Assembly: GCF_030815415.1 (NCBI RefSeq)
Contig: NZ_JAUSWW010000001.1
Location: 930,001-994,000 of the forward strand
Length of the DNA: 64,000 nt
DNA from: Streptomyces canus
Lineage (GTDB): Bacteria; Actinomycetota; Actinomycetes; Streptomycetales; Streptomycetaceae
Reading direction: 5' to 3'
The notes below the pieces were generated by a model, which saw nothing but the letters and a program-made list of their open reading frames with translations, was not told where the DNA came from and did not search any database. This document shows positions 10,405 to 19,456 of the stretch, in pieces (the stretch's first letter is position 1; every line of letters begins with the position of its first letter). The position numbers and the translations under genes are program-made.

Positions 10405-10629
10405 TCAGCGCAGAGTGAAGAAGATCATGGGGTTGTCCCTGGTGTCCCGGAGAGGGTGGCCCAGGGCAAGGGACCGTTTCACGTCGTTCAGGCGGTCGTG
10501 GGTCTCGGGGGCATGCACCCGCGAGGCGGTGGAACAGGCGTTCTCCCGGTCGGCGAGCCGGCACAGGACGACCGCGCCCTCGGCGAACGGCAGCAGGCGG
10601 CGGCCGTGGAAGACGTCATGGGCGCACAC
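10405..10629 (-). CDS. Unidentified short ORF, possible gene remnant
   Basis: A 74-codon GTG-started frame ending ...NPMIFFTLR. Its composition (mixed charged and hydrophobic, few arginine/proline runs) looks more protein-like than most shadows here, and the frame stays open upstream of the GTG without a good ribosome site, as a 5'-truncated gene would. I do not recognise the family. It sits alone between the MaoC gene and the convergent luciferase-like gene. Confidence 0.3.
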   Translation of the reverse strand: MCAHDVFHGRRLLPFAEGAVVLCRLADRENACSTASRVHAPETHDRLNDVKRSLALGHPLRDTRDNPMIFFTLR

Positions 10630-10657
10630 CGGGATGCCCGGCCGCGGCTTTCACGCT

Positions 10658-11602
10658 CTACAACTGCGGGAGCACCTCACCGGCGATGAGTTCCAGGTGG
10701 TCGAGGTCATCGAAGTCGATCAGCCGCAGATGGATACGGGTCGTGCCGATCGCGGCGAACTCACCGAGCCGTTCGACGAGTTGGGCCGGGGATCCGACCA
10801 CCGCATCCTCCGGCGGCAACGCGCTCTTGGCGCGGAGCGGGGCGGCCCTCCGTCGCACTTCCGCGTCCGTACGACCGATGGCCGCCACGACACCGGCCGA
10901 CAGCACCAGTGGTGGCCGACCGGCGCCGACCCGACCGGTCCGGTCACACGCCTCGGCAACCCGTCGGTACGCCCGGGCCGTCTCCGCCACCGACTTGAAG
11001 GGCATGTTGAACTCGTCGGCGTACCGGGCCGCCAGCTCCGGGGTGCGCTTGGGGCCGCGGCCCCCCACGATGATGGGCGGCCCCGGCACCTGCACAGGCT
11101 TCGGGAGGGCGGGCGCGTCGACGAGCTGGTAGTGGTCGCCGCGATAGCTGAAGCTCTCGCCGACCGGTGTCCGCCACAGGCCGGTGATCACCGCCAGCTG
11201 CTCCTCCAGCCGATCGAAGCGCTCCGGGGCGGGCGGGAACGGGATGCCGTACGAGGTGTGTTCCCGTTCGTACCATCCCGCGCCGAGCCCCAGTTCGACC
11301 CGCCCCCCGCTCATCCGGTCCACCTGCGCCACCATCACGGCGAGCGGCCCCGGCAGCCGGAAGGTGGCCGAGGTGACCAGGGTGCCCAGCCGGATCCTGG
11401 AGGTCTCCCGGGCGAGCGCGCCGAGCGTGAGCCAGGCGTCGGTGGGGCCGGGCAGGCCGGGATCGGCACCCATCGTCTGATAGTGATCGGCCCTGAAGAA
11501 GCCCTCGAATCCGCCGGCCTCGACGAGTTGTGCGAAGCGCCGCTGATCCTCGTAGTCGGCGCCGCGGTGCGGCTCGGTGAAGACGCAGATCCGCAGGCTC
11601 AT
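10658..11602 (-). CDS. LLM-class (luciferase-like) F420/FMN-dependent oxidoreductase
   Basis: A 314-residue TIM-barrel oxidoreductase. Landmarks: GFFRADHYQ, RIRLGTLVTSATFRLPGPLA, DRMSGGRVELGLGAGWYEREH (family core, residues about 100-120), PPIIVGGRGPKRTPELAARYADEFN. Its ATG overlaps the ABC ATPase stop by 4 bp, so the two are coupled. Luciferase-like monooxygenases beside NitT/TauT-type transporters often cleave the imported compound (for example sulfonates); that role is inferred from position. Could equally be F420-dependent as in many actinobacterial relatives. Confidence 0.85.
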   Translation of the reverse strand: MSLRICVFTEPHRGADYEDQRRFAQLVEAGGFEGFFRADHYQTMGADPGLPGPTDAWLTLGALARETSRIRLGTLVTSATFRLPGPLAVMVAQVDRMSGGRVELGLGAGWYEREHTSYGIPFPPAPERFDRLEEQLAVITGLWRTPVGESFSYRGDHYQLVDAPALPKPVQVPGPPIIVGGRGPKRTPELAARYADEFNMPFKSVAETARAYRRVAEACDRTGRVGAGRPPLVLSAGVVAAIGRTDAEVRRRAAPLRAKSALPPEDAVVGSPAQLVERLGEFAAIGTTRIHLRLIDFDDLDHLELIAGEVLPQL

Positions 11603-12384
11603 CGCCGCTCCGTTTCGGCCGTCCCGGACAGGTTCCGTTCCATCAGCAGTTCGTGCAGATCGGCGCTGCACCGGGCCACTTCGCCCAGGTGCGCGGTTCG
11701 GCCCAGCGTCCTCGGCCGGGGTATGGCGATGTCGACGATCTTGCGGATCCGGCCCGGGCGCGGGGTGAGCACCACCACCCGGTCGGCGAGCAGCACGGCC
11801 TCGTCTATCGAGTGGGTGACGAAGACGACGGTGGAGGAGTTCTCGAGGTGGATGCGTTGCAGCTCCACGGCGAGGTCCGCGCGGGTCAGTGCGTCGAGTG
11901 CGGAGAACGGCTCGTCCATGAGCAGCACCCGCGGCTCGCCCATCAGCGATCGGCACAGCGCGACACGCTGCTGCATACCGCCGGACAGTTCGTGCGGCCG
12001 GTGCTTCTCGAAGCCGTTCAGTCCGGCCGTCTCCAGCAGCCGGTACGCCCGCTCGCGGTGCTTCGCCTTGTTCCAGCCGAAGATCTCCACGGGCAGCAGG
12101 ACATTGTCGAGGACGGACCGCCAGGGCAGCAGGGCCGGCCGCTGGAACAGCATGGCGACATCGCGCCGGGCTCCCGTGACCCGCTCGCCGCCGATGGTGA
12201 TCTCGCCCTCGGTGACCGGCAGGAGACCGGCGATCAGCCGGAGCAGCGTGGACTTGCCGCACCCGGACCGGCCCACCACCGCCACGAACTCGCTCTCGGC
12301 GATGTGAAGGCCGATGTCCTGGAGCGCCGCCGTCGAGCCGGACCGGCTGGTGAAGCTCCGGGACACACCGGTGAGTCTGATCAT
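11599..12384 (-). CDS. NitT/TauT-type ABC transporter ATPase (SsuB-like)
   Basis: A 261-residue ATPase: Walker A GRSGCGKST, Q-loop MLFQRPALLPW, signature LSGGMQQRVALCRSL, Walker B VLLMDEPFSALD, switch His in FVTHSIDEAVLLADRV. These SsuB/TauB features define the family. The GTG/ATG choice is settled by GGGAG ahead of ATG 12384. Divergent from the binding-protein gene at 12650; the 265-bp spacer should hold both promoters. Energises the permease at 13689. Confidence 0.9.
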   Translation of the reverse strand: MIRLTGVSRSFTSRSGSTAALQDIGLHIAESEFVAVVGRSGCGKSTLLRLIAGLLPVTEGEITIGGERVTGARRDVAMLFQRPALLPWRSVLDNVLLPVEIFGWNKAKHRERAYRLLETAGLNGFEKHRPHELSGGMQQRVALCRSLMGEPRVLLMDEPFSALDALTRADLAVELQRIHLENSSTVVFVTHSIDEAVLLADRVVVLTPRPGRIRKIVDIAIPRPRTLGRTAHLGEVARCSADLHELLMERNLSGTAETERR

Positions 12385-12649
12385 CCGGCGGTCTCCCCAT
12401 CCACGGGCAATCGTCGTGCCGGCCGGGTCCTGTCGCCCGATCAGGCTACCCGCAGCAGGCCGATCGGCGGTACCTGTCGTCCGGTCGATGCATGCCTCAA
12501 TGACATACACCTGGCCCACAACTACCCATCCCTCGTACGCTGTTGCCTGCACCACGTGTCATGCCCTCGGCAGCTCTGTGCCGCCGTTCCGTCTCGTCTG
12601 TCTCGACGCCCCTCCGCCGGCGCGTTCGGCGGCCGGAAAGGACAACACT

Positions 12650-13684
12650 GTGCGCATGATCCGGTTCGCCCGTACGGTCACCGCGGCAGCCCTGACCACC
12701 GCGCTGGCGCTGATGGCGGGCTGCGGCGGCTCGGATTCCGACGCGGACGCCGGTGACGACGGCAAGGCGCTGAAGAAGGTGACCTACCTGACCTCCTTCG
12801 GCAGCTTCGGCCGGGACTCGTACGCCTGGGTCGCGAAGGACAAGGGGTTCTTCGAAGAGGCCGGCTTCGACGTGAGGATCAGGCCGGGGCAGGGCACCGG
12901 CGGCGTGATCCCGGCCGTCGTGAGCGGCCAGGCGCAGTTCGGCCCGATCGACCTGACGGGAGGTCTGCTGCACATGGGCAACGGCCAGGCGAAGGACTTC
13001 GTCGCGGTGGCCGCCATCCAGCAGCACACCATGGCCGCGATCGCCACCACCGAGGGCAACGGCATCGCCACACCGAAGGACCTCGAAGGCAAACGGCTCG
13101 CCGACACGCCCGGCTCTGTCGTACGCAACCTCTTCCCGACGTACGCCCGGCTGGCCGGGGTGGACGCCGACAAGGTGACCTGGGTCAACGGCGAGGCGCA
13201 GACCCTGATGGGCACGCTCGCCGGCGGCTCGGTGGACGGTATCGGCCAGTTCGTGGTGGGCAAGCCGACCATCGAGGCGGTGACGAAGAAGAAGGCCGTG
13301 CTGCTGCCGTACAGCGACGTGATCCCCGACCTGTACGGGAACGTACTGATCACGTCCAAGAAGATCGCCGAGCAGGATCCGGAGATGGTGCGGCGGTTCA
13401 CCGCCGCGCTGCTCAAGGGCCTGGAGTACAGCCTCGCCCACTCGAAGGAAGCCTCCGAGATCCTGAAGCGGAACGTGGACACCACGAATCCGGCCGCTGC
13501 GGCAGCCGAGTTGGAGTTGATGGCCGCGTACGTCACCCCGAAGGACGGTTCCGGCACGACGATCGGAACGCTGGACTCCGGGCGGGTGGCGAGGAGCATC
13601 AAGATTCTGGAGGACGCGGGCGCGCTGCCGAAGGGGATGACCCCTGAGCAGATCATCGACTTCGGCCTGGTGCCGAAGGCCTGA
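12650..13684 (+). CDS. NMT1/THI5-like ABC transporter substrate-binding lipoprotein
   Basis: A 344-residue lipoprotein: signal FARTVTAAALTTALALMAGC with lipobox LMAGC, then a type II binding fold beginning KKVTYLTSFGSFGRD followed by YAWVAKDKGFFEEAGFDV, the standard opening of NitT/TauT/THI5-like receptors. GTG 12650 follows GGAAAGGA. The family binds nitrate, sulfonates, or pyrimidine thiamin precursors; no thiamin riboswitch is visible upstream, so the ligand stays open. Confidence 0.86.
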   Translation: MRMIRFARTVTAAALTTALALMAGCGGSDSDADAGDDGKALKKVTYLTSFGSFGRDSYAWVAKDKGFFEEAGFDVRIRPGQGTGGVIPAVVSGQAQFGPIDLTGGLLHMGNGQAKDFVAVAAIQQHTMAAIATTEGNGIATPKDLEGKRLADTPGSVVRNLFPTYARLAGVDADKVTWVNGEAQTLMGTLAGGSVDGIGQFVVGKPTIEAVTKKKAVLLPYSDVIPDLYGNVLITSKKIAEQDPEMVRRFTAALLKGLEYSLAHSKEASEILKRNVDTTNPAAAAAELELMAAYVTPKDGSGTTIGTLDSGRVARSIKILEDAGALPKGMTPEQIIDFGLVPKA

Positions 13685-13688
13685 GCCC

Positions 13689-14480
13689 GTGCCACGAGTC
13701 GGTCCACGTCGCGGGGCGGGCGTCGGCGTCGGGCTGCTGCCGGTGGCCGGGCTGCTGGTCGCGCTCGGCGTGTGGTGGCTTCTCACGTCGGTGCTGGAGG
13801 TGATCCACCCGGCGGTACTGCCTCCGCCGGGTGCTGTGCTCTCGGCGTTCATCGCGACCCCGGTCCGGTTTCTGGAACACACCGGCGACACCACGGTGGA
13901 GACGGTGGTCGGGTTCGTTCTGTCCAGCGCCTGCGGAGTGCTGATCGGACTGTCGCTGGCCGCCTCGCGGGTACTGGAGCGCATGTTCACGCCGCTGCTG
14001 GTCGCCGTCAACGCGGTTCCGAAGATCGCGCTCGGGCCGCTGTTGGTGGGGGCGCTCGGATGGGGGCAGAAGCCGGTCCTGACCATGGTCTTCCTGCTCT
14101 GCTTCTTCCCGATCGTGCTGTCCACCGCGACCGGCCTGACCTCGACCCCGGCGGACCTGGCCGAGTTGGCGCGCTCGCTGGATGCCTCTCGCTGGCAGGC
14201 ATTCCGGAAGGTCCGCTTTCCCGCCGCGCTGCCGCAGATCTTCGTCGGGTTGAAGGTGGCCATGCCGCTCGCCGCGATCGGTGCGGTCATCGGCGAGTTC
14301 CAGGCCGGTGAGGCGGGGCTGGGCTATCTGATCGTGCAAGCCGGCGGGGTGGGCGACACCGCCACCGCCTGGGCCGCGATCATCCTGATCGGGTTGATGA
14401 GCATCCTTCTCTACTTTGCCTTGGTGTTGTTGGAACGGTTCGCACTGCCCTGGGTCAGGGACACGACCTGGCACGAATGA
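13689..14480 (+). CDS. NitT/TauT-type ABC transporter permease
   Basis: A 263-residue membrane protein with about six hydrophobic segments and the binding-protein-dependent transport motif (LDASRWQAFRKVRFPAALP, the EAA loop contacting the ATPase). Begins at a GTG four bases after the receptor stop, so receptor and permease form one transcript. TM segments include LLPVAGLLVALGVWWLL and LIGLMSILLYFALVLLERF. Confidence 0.88.
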   Translation: MPRVGPRRGAGVGVGLLPVAGLLVALGVWWLLTSVLEVIHPAVLPPPGAVLSAFIATPVRFLEHTGDTTVETVVGFVLSSACGVLIGLSLAASRVLERMFTPLLVAVNAVPKIALGPLLVGALGWGQKPVLTMVFLLCFFPIVLSTATGLTSTPADLAELARSLDASRWQAFRKVRFPAALPQIFVGLKVAMPLAAIGAVIGEFQAGEAGLGYLIVQAGGVGDTATAWAAIILIGLMSILLYFALVLLERFALPWVRDTTWHE

Positions 14481-14791
14481 CGTACGGGACTTTGTCGTCC
14501 TGCCGGAGAAATGCCGCGAGGCTCACCAGAGCGTCTGATAGTTTCCCATCCCAATCTTCGAATACGGGTGCGACTACCGCCGGTAACATTCTATCGCCCG
14601 CACGGTTTTGAAAATCGGTCAGAGAGAGCGCTTGTCTCGCCCGACTCGCGTATGCGAAGGTGAGCCTCGCTTGAGAGAGTCCCGGCCCTGACCAGGCAAA
14701 AAGGCACCCTCAAGGTATGAACCAATCACCCAGCGCTTTCCGACGGAACGTCATTTCGCATGCCGTCCTGCCACGAAAAGGAAAGGGTTCC

Positions 14792-16330
14792 GTGCAGGTT
14801 TCCCACCCCCCACGCCCGCCGTACCCGCCCCGCCCCGGACTGCCCCTCGGGGAGCCGGATCCGGACCTCGTCGCCCAACTGGGCGGCGACGTCGACGAAC
14901 GACACCACGCGACAGCCGTGTTGCTGGCCCGCCACTGGCTCGCCGCGCGCGACTACGCACTCCTGTGCCTGGCCTCCGCCACTCCCACCGCCCAGTTCGT
15001 GGCCGCCAGCGCGTTCCAGCGGCTGCTGGGCCGACTCGCGGGCGGCACTCCCGCCGCGGCGCTACGTCCGCAACTGCTGGTGACGGTCCGCGAGACCGTC
15101 CGCGCCTGGGCCGCGAACGACAAGACATGCGCGGCCCTGCCAGAACTGCGCAAACCGACCGGTGGCCGCGGTCTGCACACGGCCAGGCCGGAAGCCCCCG
15201 CCAACCGGAAACTCGCCGAACGCGCCTTCGTGGCCTTGTCGGATTTCTCCCAATGCCTTCTGTGGCACACGGAGGTCGAGGCGGAACCCATCGAGATACC
15301 CGCCGGCTTGCTGGGTATGGAAACCGTTGCCGCGAAAACTGCCTTGAGTAAGGCCCGTGAACAATTCCGGACCGGTCTGGTGCGCGCTCACACGCAATTC
15401 GCCCCGTCCGAGGAGTGCCGGTTCTACAGCAGCCTTATCGACGTCCCCATTCGACGGGGCGCCACACTGCTCCCGGATGTCCAACAGCATCTGACGCAGT
15501 GTCCGCATTGCCAATCCACCGCCGAGCAACTCGAATACTGCGAAGGCCGATTGGGGCTTCTGCTGGCCGATTCCGTGCTCGGCTGGGGAGGGCGGCGTTA
15601 CCTCGCCACGCGCCCCGGCCGCAGTGCTCCCGGAGCATGGCAGTCCGCACCGGAGCGCGAGCAGGCACCTCCGGTCACCGTCGGACGCCATCGCACCACG
15701 GCCGAGAGAAGGTATCGCGCGTTCGCCGCCGCGGCCGTGGCCTCTCTCGCTCTCCTGGCGGCCGTACTTGCAGCCCAGAACTGGTCCGACGACAACGACC
15801 CGCCCGCGTCGGACACACCGGCCTGGGGGGCTCCCGCCAACGGCATCCCGAGCCCCGGCTCCACCGGACGGACCGGCGCCGCCTCCTCCACCTCACCGGG
15901 TACCTCCGGCACGTCCGTCGAGGGCAGGCTGCACAACCTGGCCACCGGAGAGTGCCTGACCGTCGACAGCCGGGCCTCGGTCGGCGCGGCCGTCGCGCTG
16001 GCAACGTGTTCGTCGGCCGGGTCCGAGCGGTGGTCCTACGAGTTCGACGGCCTGCTCCGCAGCGGCCCCGACCCCTCCCTCTACCTGGCCGCCGACCCGC
16101 AGACTCTCGACGTCCGACTCTCGCTGTGCGTCGCGCCCACCGGCGAGGTGACGTACGTCCTCACGAGCCACGGAGAGCTCCTGCTGCGCCGCCGTCAGGA
16201 TCTTGCTCTGGCGCCGGACCGGGATGGCAAGCTCTCCGAGGTGGTCGTGGCCGACCGCGACGCATCCGGCGGCCAACGCTGGGCGCTCGAGACCACAGAT
16301 GCCAACGCTGCCCCCAAGTCCCATACGTAG
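14792..16330 (+). CDS. ECF-sigma-like protein fused to zinc-finger, membrane helix and ricin-type lectin domain
   Basis: About 512 residues in four parts. N-terminal helical region (HWLAARDYALLCLASAT, AASAFQRLLGRL) resembles sigma region 2, and residues about 135-205 (QCLLWHTEVEAEPIEIPAG, KTALSKAREQFRTGLVRAH) resemble region 4. Residues 233-240 are HLTQCPHC, the HxxxCxxC motif of zinc anti-sigma domains. AFAAAAVASLALLAAVLAAQ (about 310-329) is a single membrane helix, and residues from about 380 form a beta-trefoil lectin domain with ERWSY and GGQRWAL repeats. GTG 14792 follows GGAAAGG; ATG 14717 is an alternative without a good site. ECF sigma factors with fused anti-sigma extensions (groups such as ECF52/53) are known in actinobacteria; sugar sensing is inferred. 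Confidence 0.72.
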   Translation: MQVSHPPRPPYPPRPGLPLGEPDPDLVAQLGGDVDERHHATAVLLARHWLAARDYALLCLASATPTAQFVAASAFQRLLGRLAGGTPAAALRPQLLVTVRETVRAWAANDKTCAALPELRKPTGGRGLHTARPEAPANRKLAERAFVALSDFSQCLLWHTEVEAEPIEIPAGLLGMETVAAKTALSKAREQFRTGLVRAHTQFAPSEECRFYSSLIDVPIRRGATLLPDVQQHLTQCPHCQSTAEQLEYCEGRLGLLLADSVLGWGGRRYLATRPGRSAPGAWQSAPEREQAPPVTVGRHRTTAERRYRAFAAAAVASLALLAAVLAAQNWSDDNDPPASDTPAWGAPANGIPSPGSTGRTGAASSTSPGTSGTSVEGRLHNLATGECLTVDSRASVGAAVALATCSSAGSERWSYEFDGLLRSGPDPSLYLAADPQTLDVRLSLCVAPTGEVTYVLTSHGELLLRRRQDLALAPDRDGKLSEVVVADRDASGGQRWALETTDANAAPKSHT

Positions 16331-16548
16331 AAGCACGGTTGGAGGGGGCGGCGGGACAGGGGGGCGACGGTATCGCGTGAATCCGTGCGGTGCGGTGAAT
16401 GACCCCCGGCGGAGATCCGAACCGCCCATGTACGGCCGGCGACTCCTGTGAAAGAACGCCCGAAGTCTCGACAGACCCCGGGTAACCGGGGGTAACTTCA
16501 GCCCCGTCCTCGCCGCAACCGCTTTCTCTCCCCAGGAGCCACCCCCTC

Positions 16549-17889
16549 ATGCGCAGACTCCTCGCCTGTCTGACGACGGCGGCCGCCGTTCTCGGCGGGC
16601 TCACCGCGGCCGCCCCCTCCGCGGCGGCCGCCGACTCCGGCACCTTCAGCGTCCTCAGCTACAACGTGGCCGGCCTGCCCGAGGCCATCTCCAGCGCCCC
16701 GACGCCCCGTGAGTCGGCCACCACGGCGATCGGCGGGCGGACAGCGCCGTACGACATCGTCCACGCCCAGGAGGACTTCAACTACCACGCCTACCTCTAC
16801 GCGGCCGACACCGCCCACGCCCACCGCACCGCCACCAGCGGCGGCGCCGCCATCGGCAGCGGCCTCAACACCCTCTCGAAGATCCCCTACGACGAGGACG
16901 ACTTCGAGCGGGTGCGCTGGAACACCTGCACCTACGGCTCGGGTGACTGCCTGACCCCCAAGGGCTTCACCTTCATGCGCGAGCGGCTCGCCGAGGGGGT
17001 GTACGTCGACTTCTACAACCTGCACACCAACGCGGGCACCAACGCCGACGACCTCGCCGCCCGCGCCGACAACCTCAGCCAGCTCACCGCCTTCATCGCC
17101 ACTCACTCCGCCGGCAACGCGGTCGTGGTCATGGGCGACACCAACACCCGCTACACCCGCTCCGGCGACACCATCGCCGAGTTCGCCGCTGCCAACGGCC
17201 TCACCGACACCTGGGTCCAGCTGATCCGCGGCGGCAGCGCGCCCGCCAAGGGCAGCGACGCGCTGGTCTGCGACCAGACCGGGACCACCGTCCCCAACAC
17301 CTGCGAGGTCGTCGACAAGATCCTCTACCGGGGCAGCAAGCTGGTCTCGCTCAACGCCACGTCGTACAACAACGAGCACTCCAAGTTCCTCACCGGCGAC
17401 GGCCTGATGCTCTCCGACCACGACCCGATCACCGCCGGCTTCAGCTGGTCGCGCAACACCGCCTTCCAGCTCAGCGACCAGTTCGGCGGCCCGCACGGCG
17501 ACTACTACAACGACATCGGCAGCGTGCCCGCCGGCGCCCGCGCCACCACCATCGCCCTGCGCGCCGGGTCCCGGGTCGACCAGGTGAGCCTGACCCTGGC
17601 GAACGGCACCACACTCACGCACGGCGGCACCGGCGGCACCGCGTCCTCCCTGACGCTCGGCAGCGGGGAGTACGTGACGACGGCGTACCTGTGCCAGGGT
17701 CAGAAGGACGACCACACGCGGATCTTCTACGCCAAGTTCACGACCAACCTCGCCCGCACCCTGGCCGGTGGCACCACCACCTCCGACTGCGTGACGCGCA
17801 CCGCGCCGTCCGGTTGGCAGCTCGCCGGCTTCCACGGCCGGGCCGGTGACGAGGTCGACAAGGTCGGTTTTCTCTACACCCAGCGCTGA
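16549..17889 (+). CDS. Secreted endonuclease/exonuclease/phosphatase-family protein with lectin-like C-terminus
   Basis: A 446-residue exported protein. Signal peptide about residues 1-28 (RRLLACLTTAAAVLGG...SAAAA). Residues about 32-300 are an EEP (DNase I/sphingomyelinase-like) domain: LSYNVAGLP, HAQEDF, FYNLHTNAG, VVMGDTNTRY and LSDHDPI carry the metal-binding Asn/Glu and catalytic His/Asp residues, all present. The last 140 residues, with repeated glycine-rich strands (FGGPHGDYYNDI, GGTASSLTLGSGEYVTTAY, FHGRAGDEVDKVGF), look like a jacalin-type lectin. Substrate may be phospholipid or nucleic acid. Independent gene with GAGCC-poor leader; GGAG at -13. Confidence 0.83.
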   Translation: MRRLLACLTTAAAVLGGLTAAAPSAAAADSGTFSVLSYNVAGLPEAISSAPTPRESATTAIGGRTAPYDIVHAQEDFNYHAYLYAADTAHAHRTATSGGAAIGSGLNTLSKIPYDEDDFERVRWNTCTYGSGDCLTPKGFTFMRERLAEGVYVDFYNLHTNAGTNADDLAARADNLSQLTAFIATHSAGNAVVVMGDTNTRYTRSGDTIAEFAAANGLTDTWVQLIRGGSAPAKGSDALVCDQTGTTVPNTCEVVDKILYRGSKLVSLNATSYNNEHSKFLTGDGLMLSDHDPITAGFSWSRNTAFQLSDQFGGPHGDYYNDIGSVPAGARATTIALRAGSRVDQVSLTLANGTTLTHGGTGGTASSLTLGSGEYVTTAYLCQGQKDDHTRIFYAKFTTNLARTLAGGTTTSDCVTRTAPSGWQLAGFHGRAGDEVDKVGFLYTQR

Positions 17890-18063
17890 TCCGCTTCCCG
17901 CCCCGGGGCGCGTCGCTCCCGCCCCGGGGCGCACAGGAAACACAAAGGCACGTCAGGACGATTGACGGACGCATGTCCAACCCCTACGTTCTGATCGATT
18001 TTCCGAACCACGTTCGAAATACCGGCCATTTCAGGTGCCCCCGCACGCCACCCTGGAGCCCAA

Positions 18064-19440
18064 GTGAGCAAGAACCCCCACCTGTCCCGTCGCGCTCTGC
18101 TCGGTATGACAGCCGCCGTCCCCGTCGCCCTGACCCTCGGCACGGGCACCGCCCACGCCGCCGACTCGGCCTACGCGATGGTCTACTTCACCGAGTCGAC
18201 GAACCTCGGCGACGGCACCGACTACGGCCTGCACCTGGCCGTCAGCCCCGACGGACTCAACTGGACGCCGCTCAACCAGAACAACCCCCTGGCCACCCCC
18301 ACCGCCGGCGCACAGGGCCTGCGCGACCCGTTCCTGATGCGCAAGCAGGACGGCACGTTCGTGGTGCTCGCCACCGACCTCAAGGGCACCGACTGGAACT
18401 ACAACAGCCAGTACATCCACGTCTGGGACTCCGCCGACCTGCGCACCCTCACCGGCTACCGGCGCCTGAAGCTGCACGACATGACCACCCACAGCTGGGC
18501 TCCCGAAGCGTTCTGGGACGCCGGCCGCGGTCAGTACGCGGTCATCTACTCCTCCGTGAACAGCAGCGGCCACAACGTCATCATGGTCAACTACACCAGC
18601 GACTTCGTCACCGCCTCGGCCCCGCAGGTGTTCTTCGACCCCGGCTACGACGTCATCGACGGCGACATGGCGGTCGGCGTGGACGGCTACAACTACCTCT
18701 ACTTCAAGAAGAACCAGACGCTGGTGAGCGCCCGGTCCACCTCCCTGAACCCGGGCAGCTTCACCGAGTACAGCGCCGGTGTGGCCCACGGCGGCACCGA
18801 GGCCCCCACGGTGGTCAAGTCCCTCTCCTCCGGCACCTGGTGGCTGTGGGGCGACACCTACACGCCCAACGGTGTCTTCTACGCCTGGCAGTCGAGCAGC
18901 CTCGCCTCCGGCACCTGGACCGCCCTGGACCAGAAGACCTACACCCAGCCGGTCAACTCCAAGCACTGCGGCATCACCACGATCACCACGACCGAGTACA
19001 ACAACCTGCTCGCCAAGTGGGGCGCCCCGGCCTGGAACCGGCTCAAGTCCTACAACTATCCGGGCCGTTACGTCCGCCACTCCAACTACGCGGCCCGCAT
19101 CGACGAGTACCCGGTCGAGCCCTACAAGGACTCCCTGTGGACTCTGGTCCCCGGGCTCGCCGACAGCTCCGGGGTCTCCTTCCGGTCGGTCAACTACCCC
19201 ACCCGCTACCTGCGGCACTACAACTACGCGCTCCAACTGGACGCGAACGACGGCACCTCGACGTTCGCCGCGGACGCGACGTTCTACCGCACGGCGGGCC
19301 TCGCGGACGCGAGTTGGGCCTCCTTCCGGTCGTACAACAACCCGACGCGCTACATCCGCCACGCGAACTACGTCCTGCGCATCGACCCCATCTCCACGAC
19401 CACGGAGCGGCAGGACGCGACCTTCCGCGTCGGGTACTGA
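18064..19440 (+). CDS. Secreted glycoside hydrolase family 43 protein with AbfB arabinose-binding domain
   Basis: A 458-residue secreted enzyme starting at GTG 18064. Tat-type signal SRRALLGMTAAVPVALTLG...AHA. Residues 36-310 form the GH43-like five-bladed propeller, with GLRDPFLM and APEAFWD presenting the base and acid residues. Residues about 320-458 are an AbfB (CBM42) beta-trefoil: three repeats FRSVNYPTRYLRHYNY, FRSYNNPTRYIRHANY and LKSYNYPGRYVRHSNY. Likely trims arabinose side chains of arabinoxylan or arabinan. Sits between two carbohydrate-related genes on the same strand; a small inverted repeat CGAAC-CAC-GTTCG at 18004-18016 might be an operator. Confidence 0.85.
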   Translation: MSKNPHLSRRALLGMTAAVPVALTLGTGTAHAADSAYAMVYFTESTNLGDGTDYGLHLAVSPDGLNWTPLNQNNPLATPTAGAQGLRDPFLMRKQDGTFVVLATDLKGTDWNYNSQYIHVWDSADLRTLTGYRRLKLHDMTTHSWAPEAFWDAGRGQYAVIYSSVNSSGHNVIMVNYTSDFVTASAPQVFFDPGYDVIDGDMAVGVDGYNYLYFKKNQTLVSARSTSLNPGSFTEYSAGVAHGGTEAPTVVKSLSSGTWWLWGDTYTPNGVFYAWQSSSLASGTWTALDQKTYTQPVNSKHCGITTITTTEYNNLLAKWGAPAWNRLKSYNYPGRYVRHSNYAARIDEYPVEPYKDSLWTLVPGLADSSGVSFRSVNYPTRYLRHYNYALQLDANDGTSTFAADATFYRTAGLADASWASFRSYNNPTRYIRHANYVLRIDPISTTTERQDATFRVGY

Positions 19441-19456
19441 CATGGAGGACGCCCGC

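Noticed and set aside
12385..12649. Possible thiamin riboswitch before the NMT1/THI5-like receptor
   Set aside because: No CTGAGA-type or other TPP-box sequence is present.
14485..14500. ACTTTGTCGTCCTG resembling the bipartite motif
   Set aside because: Two extra bases interrupt the first half and the GGAAAAAG half is absent.
18004..18016. CGAAC-CAC-GTTCG palindrome before the GH43 gene
   Set aside because: Five-base arms are too short to call alone; mentioned only as a possible operator.
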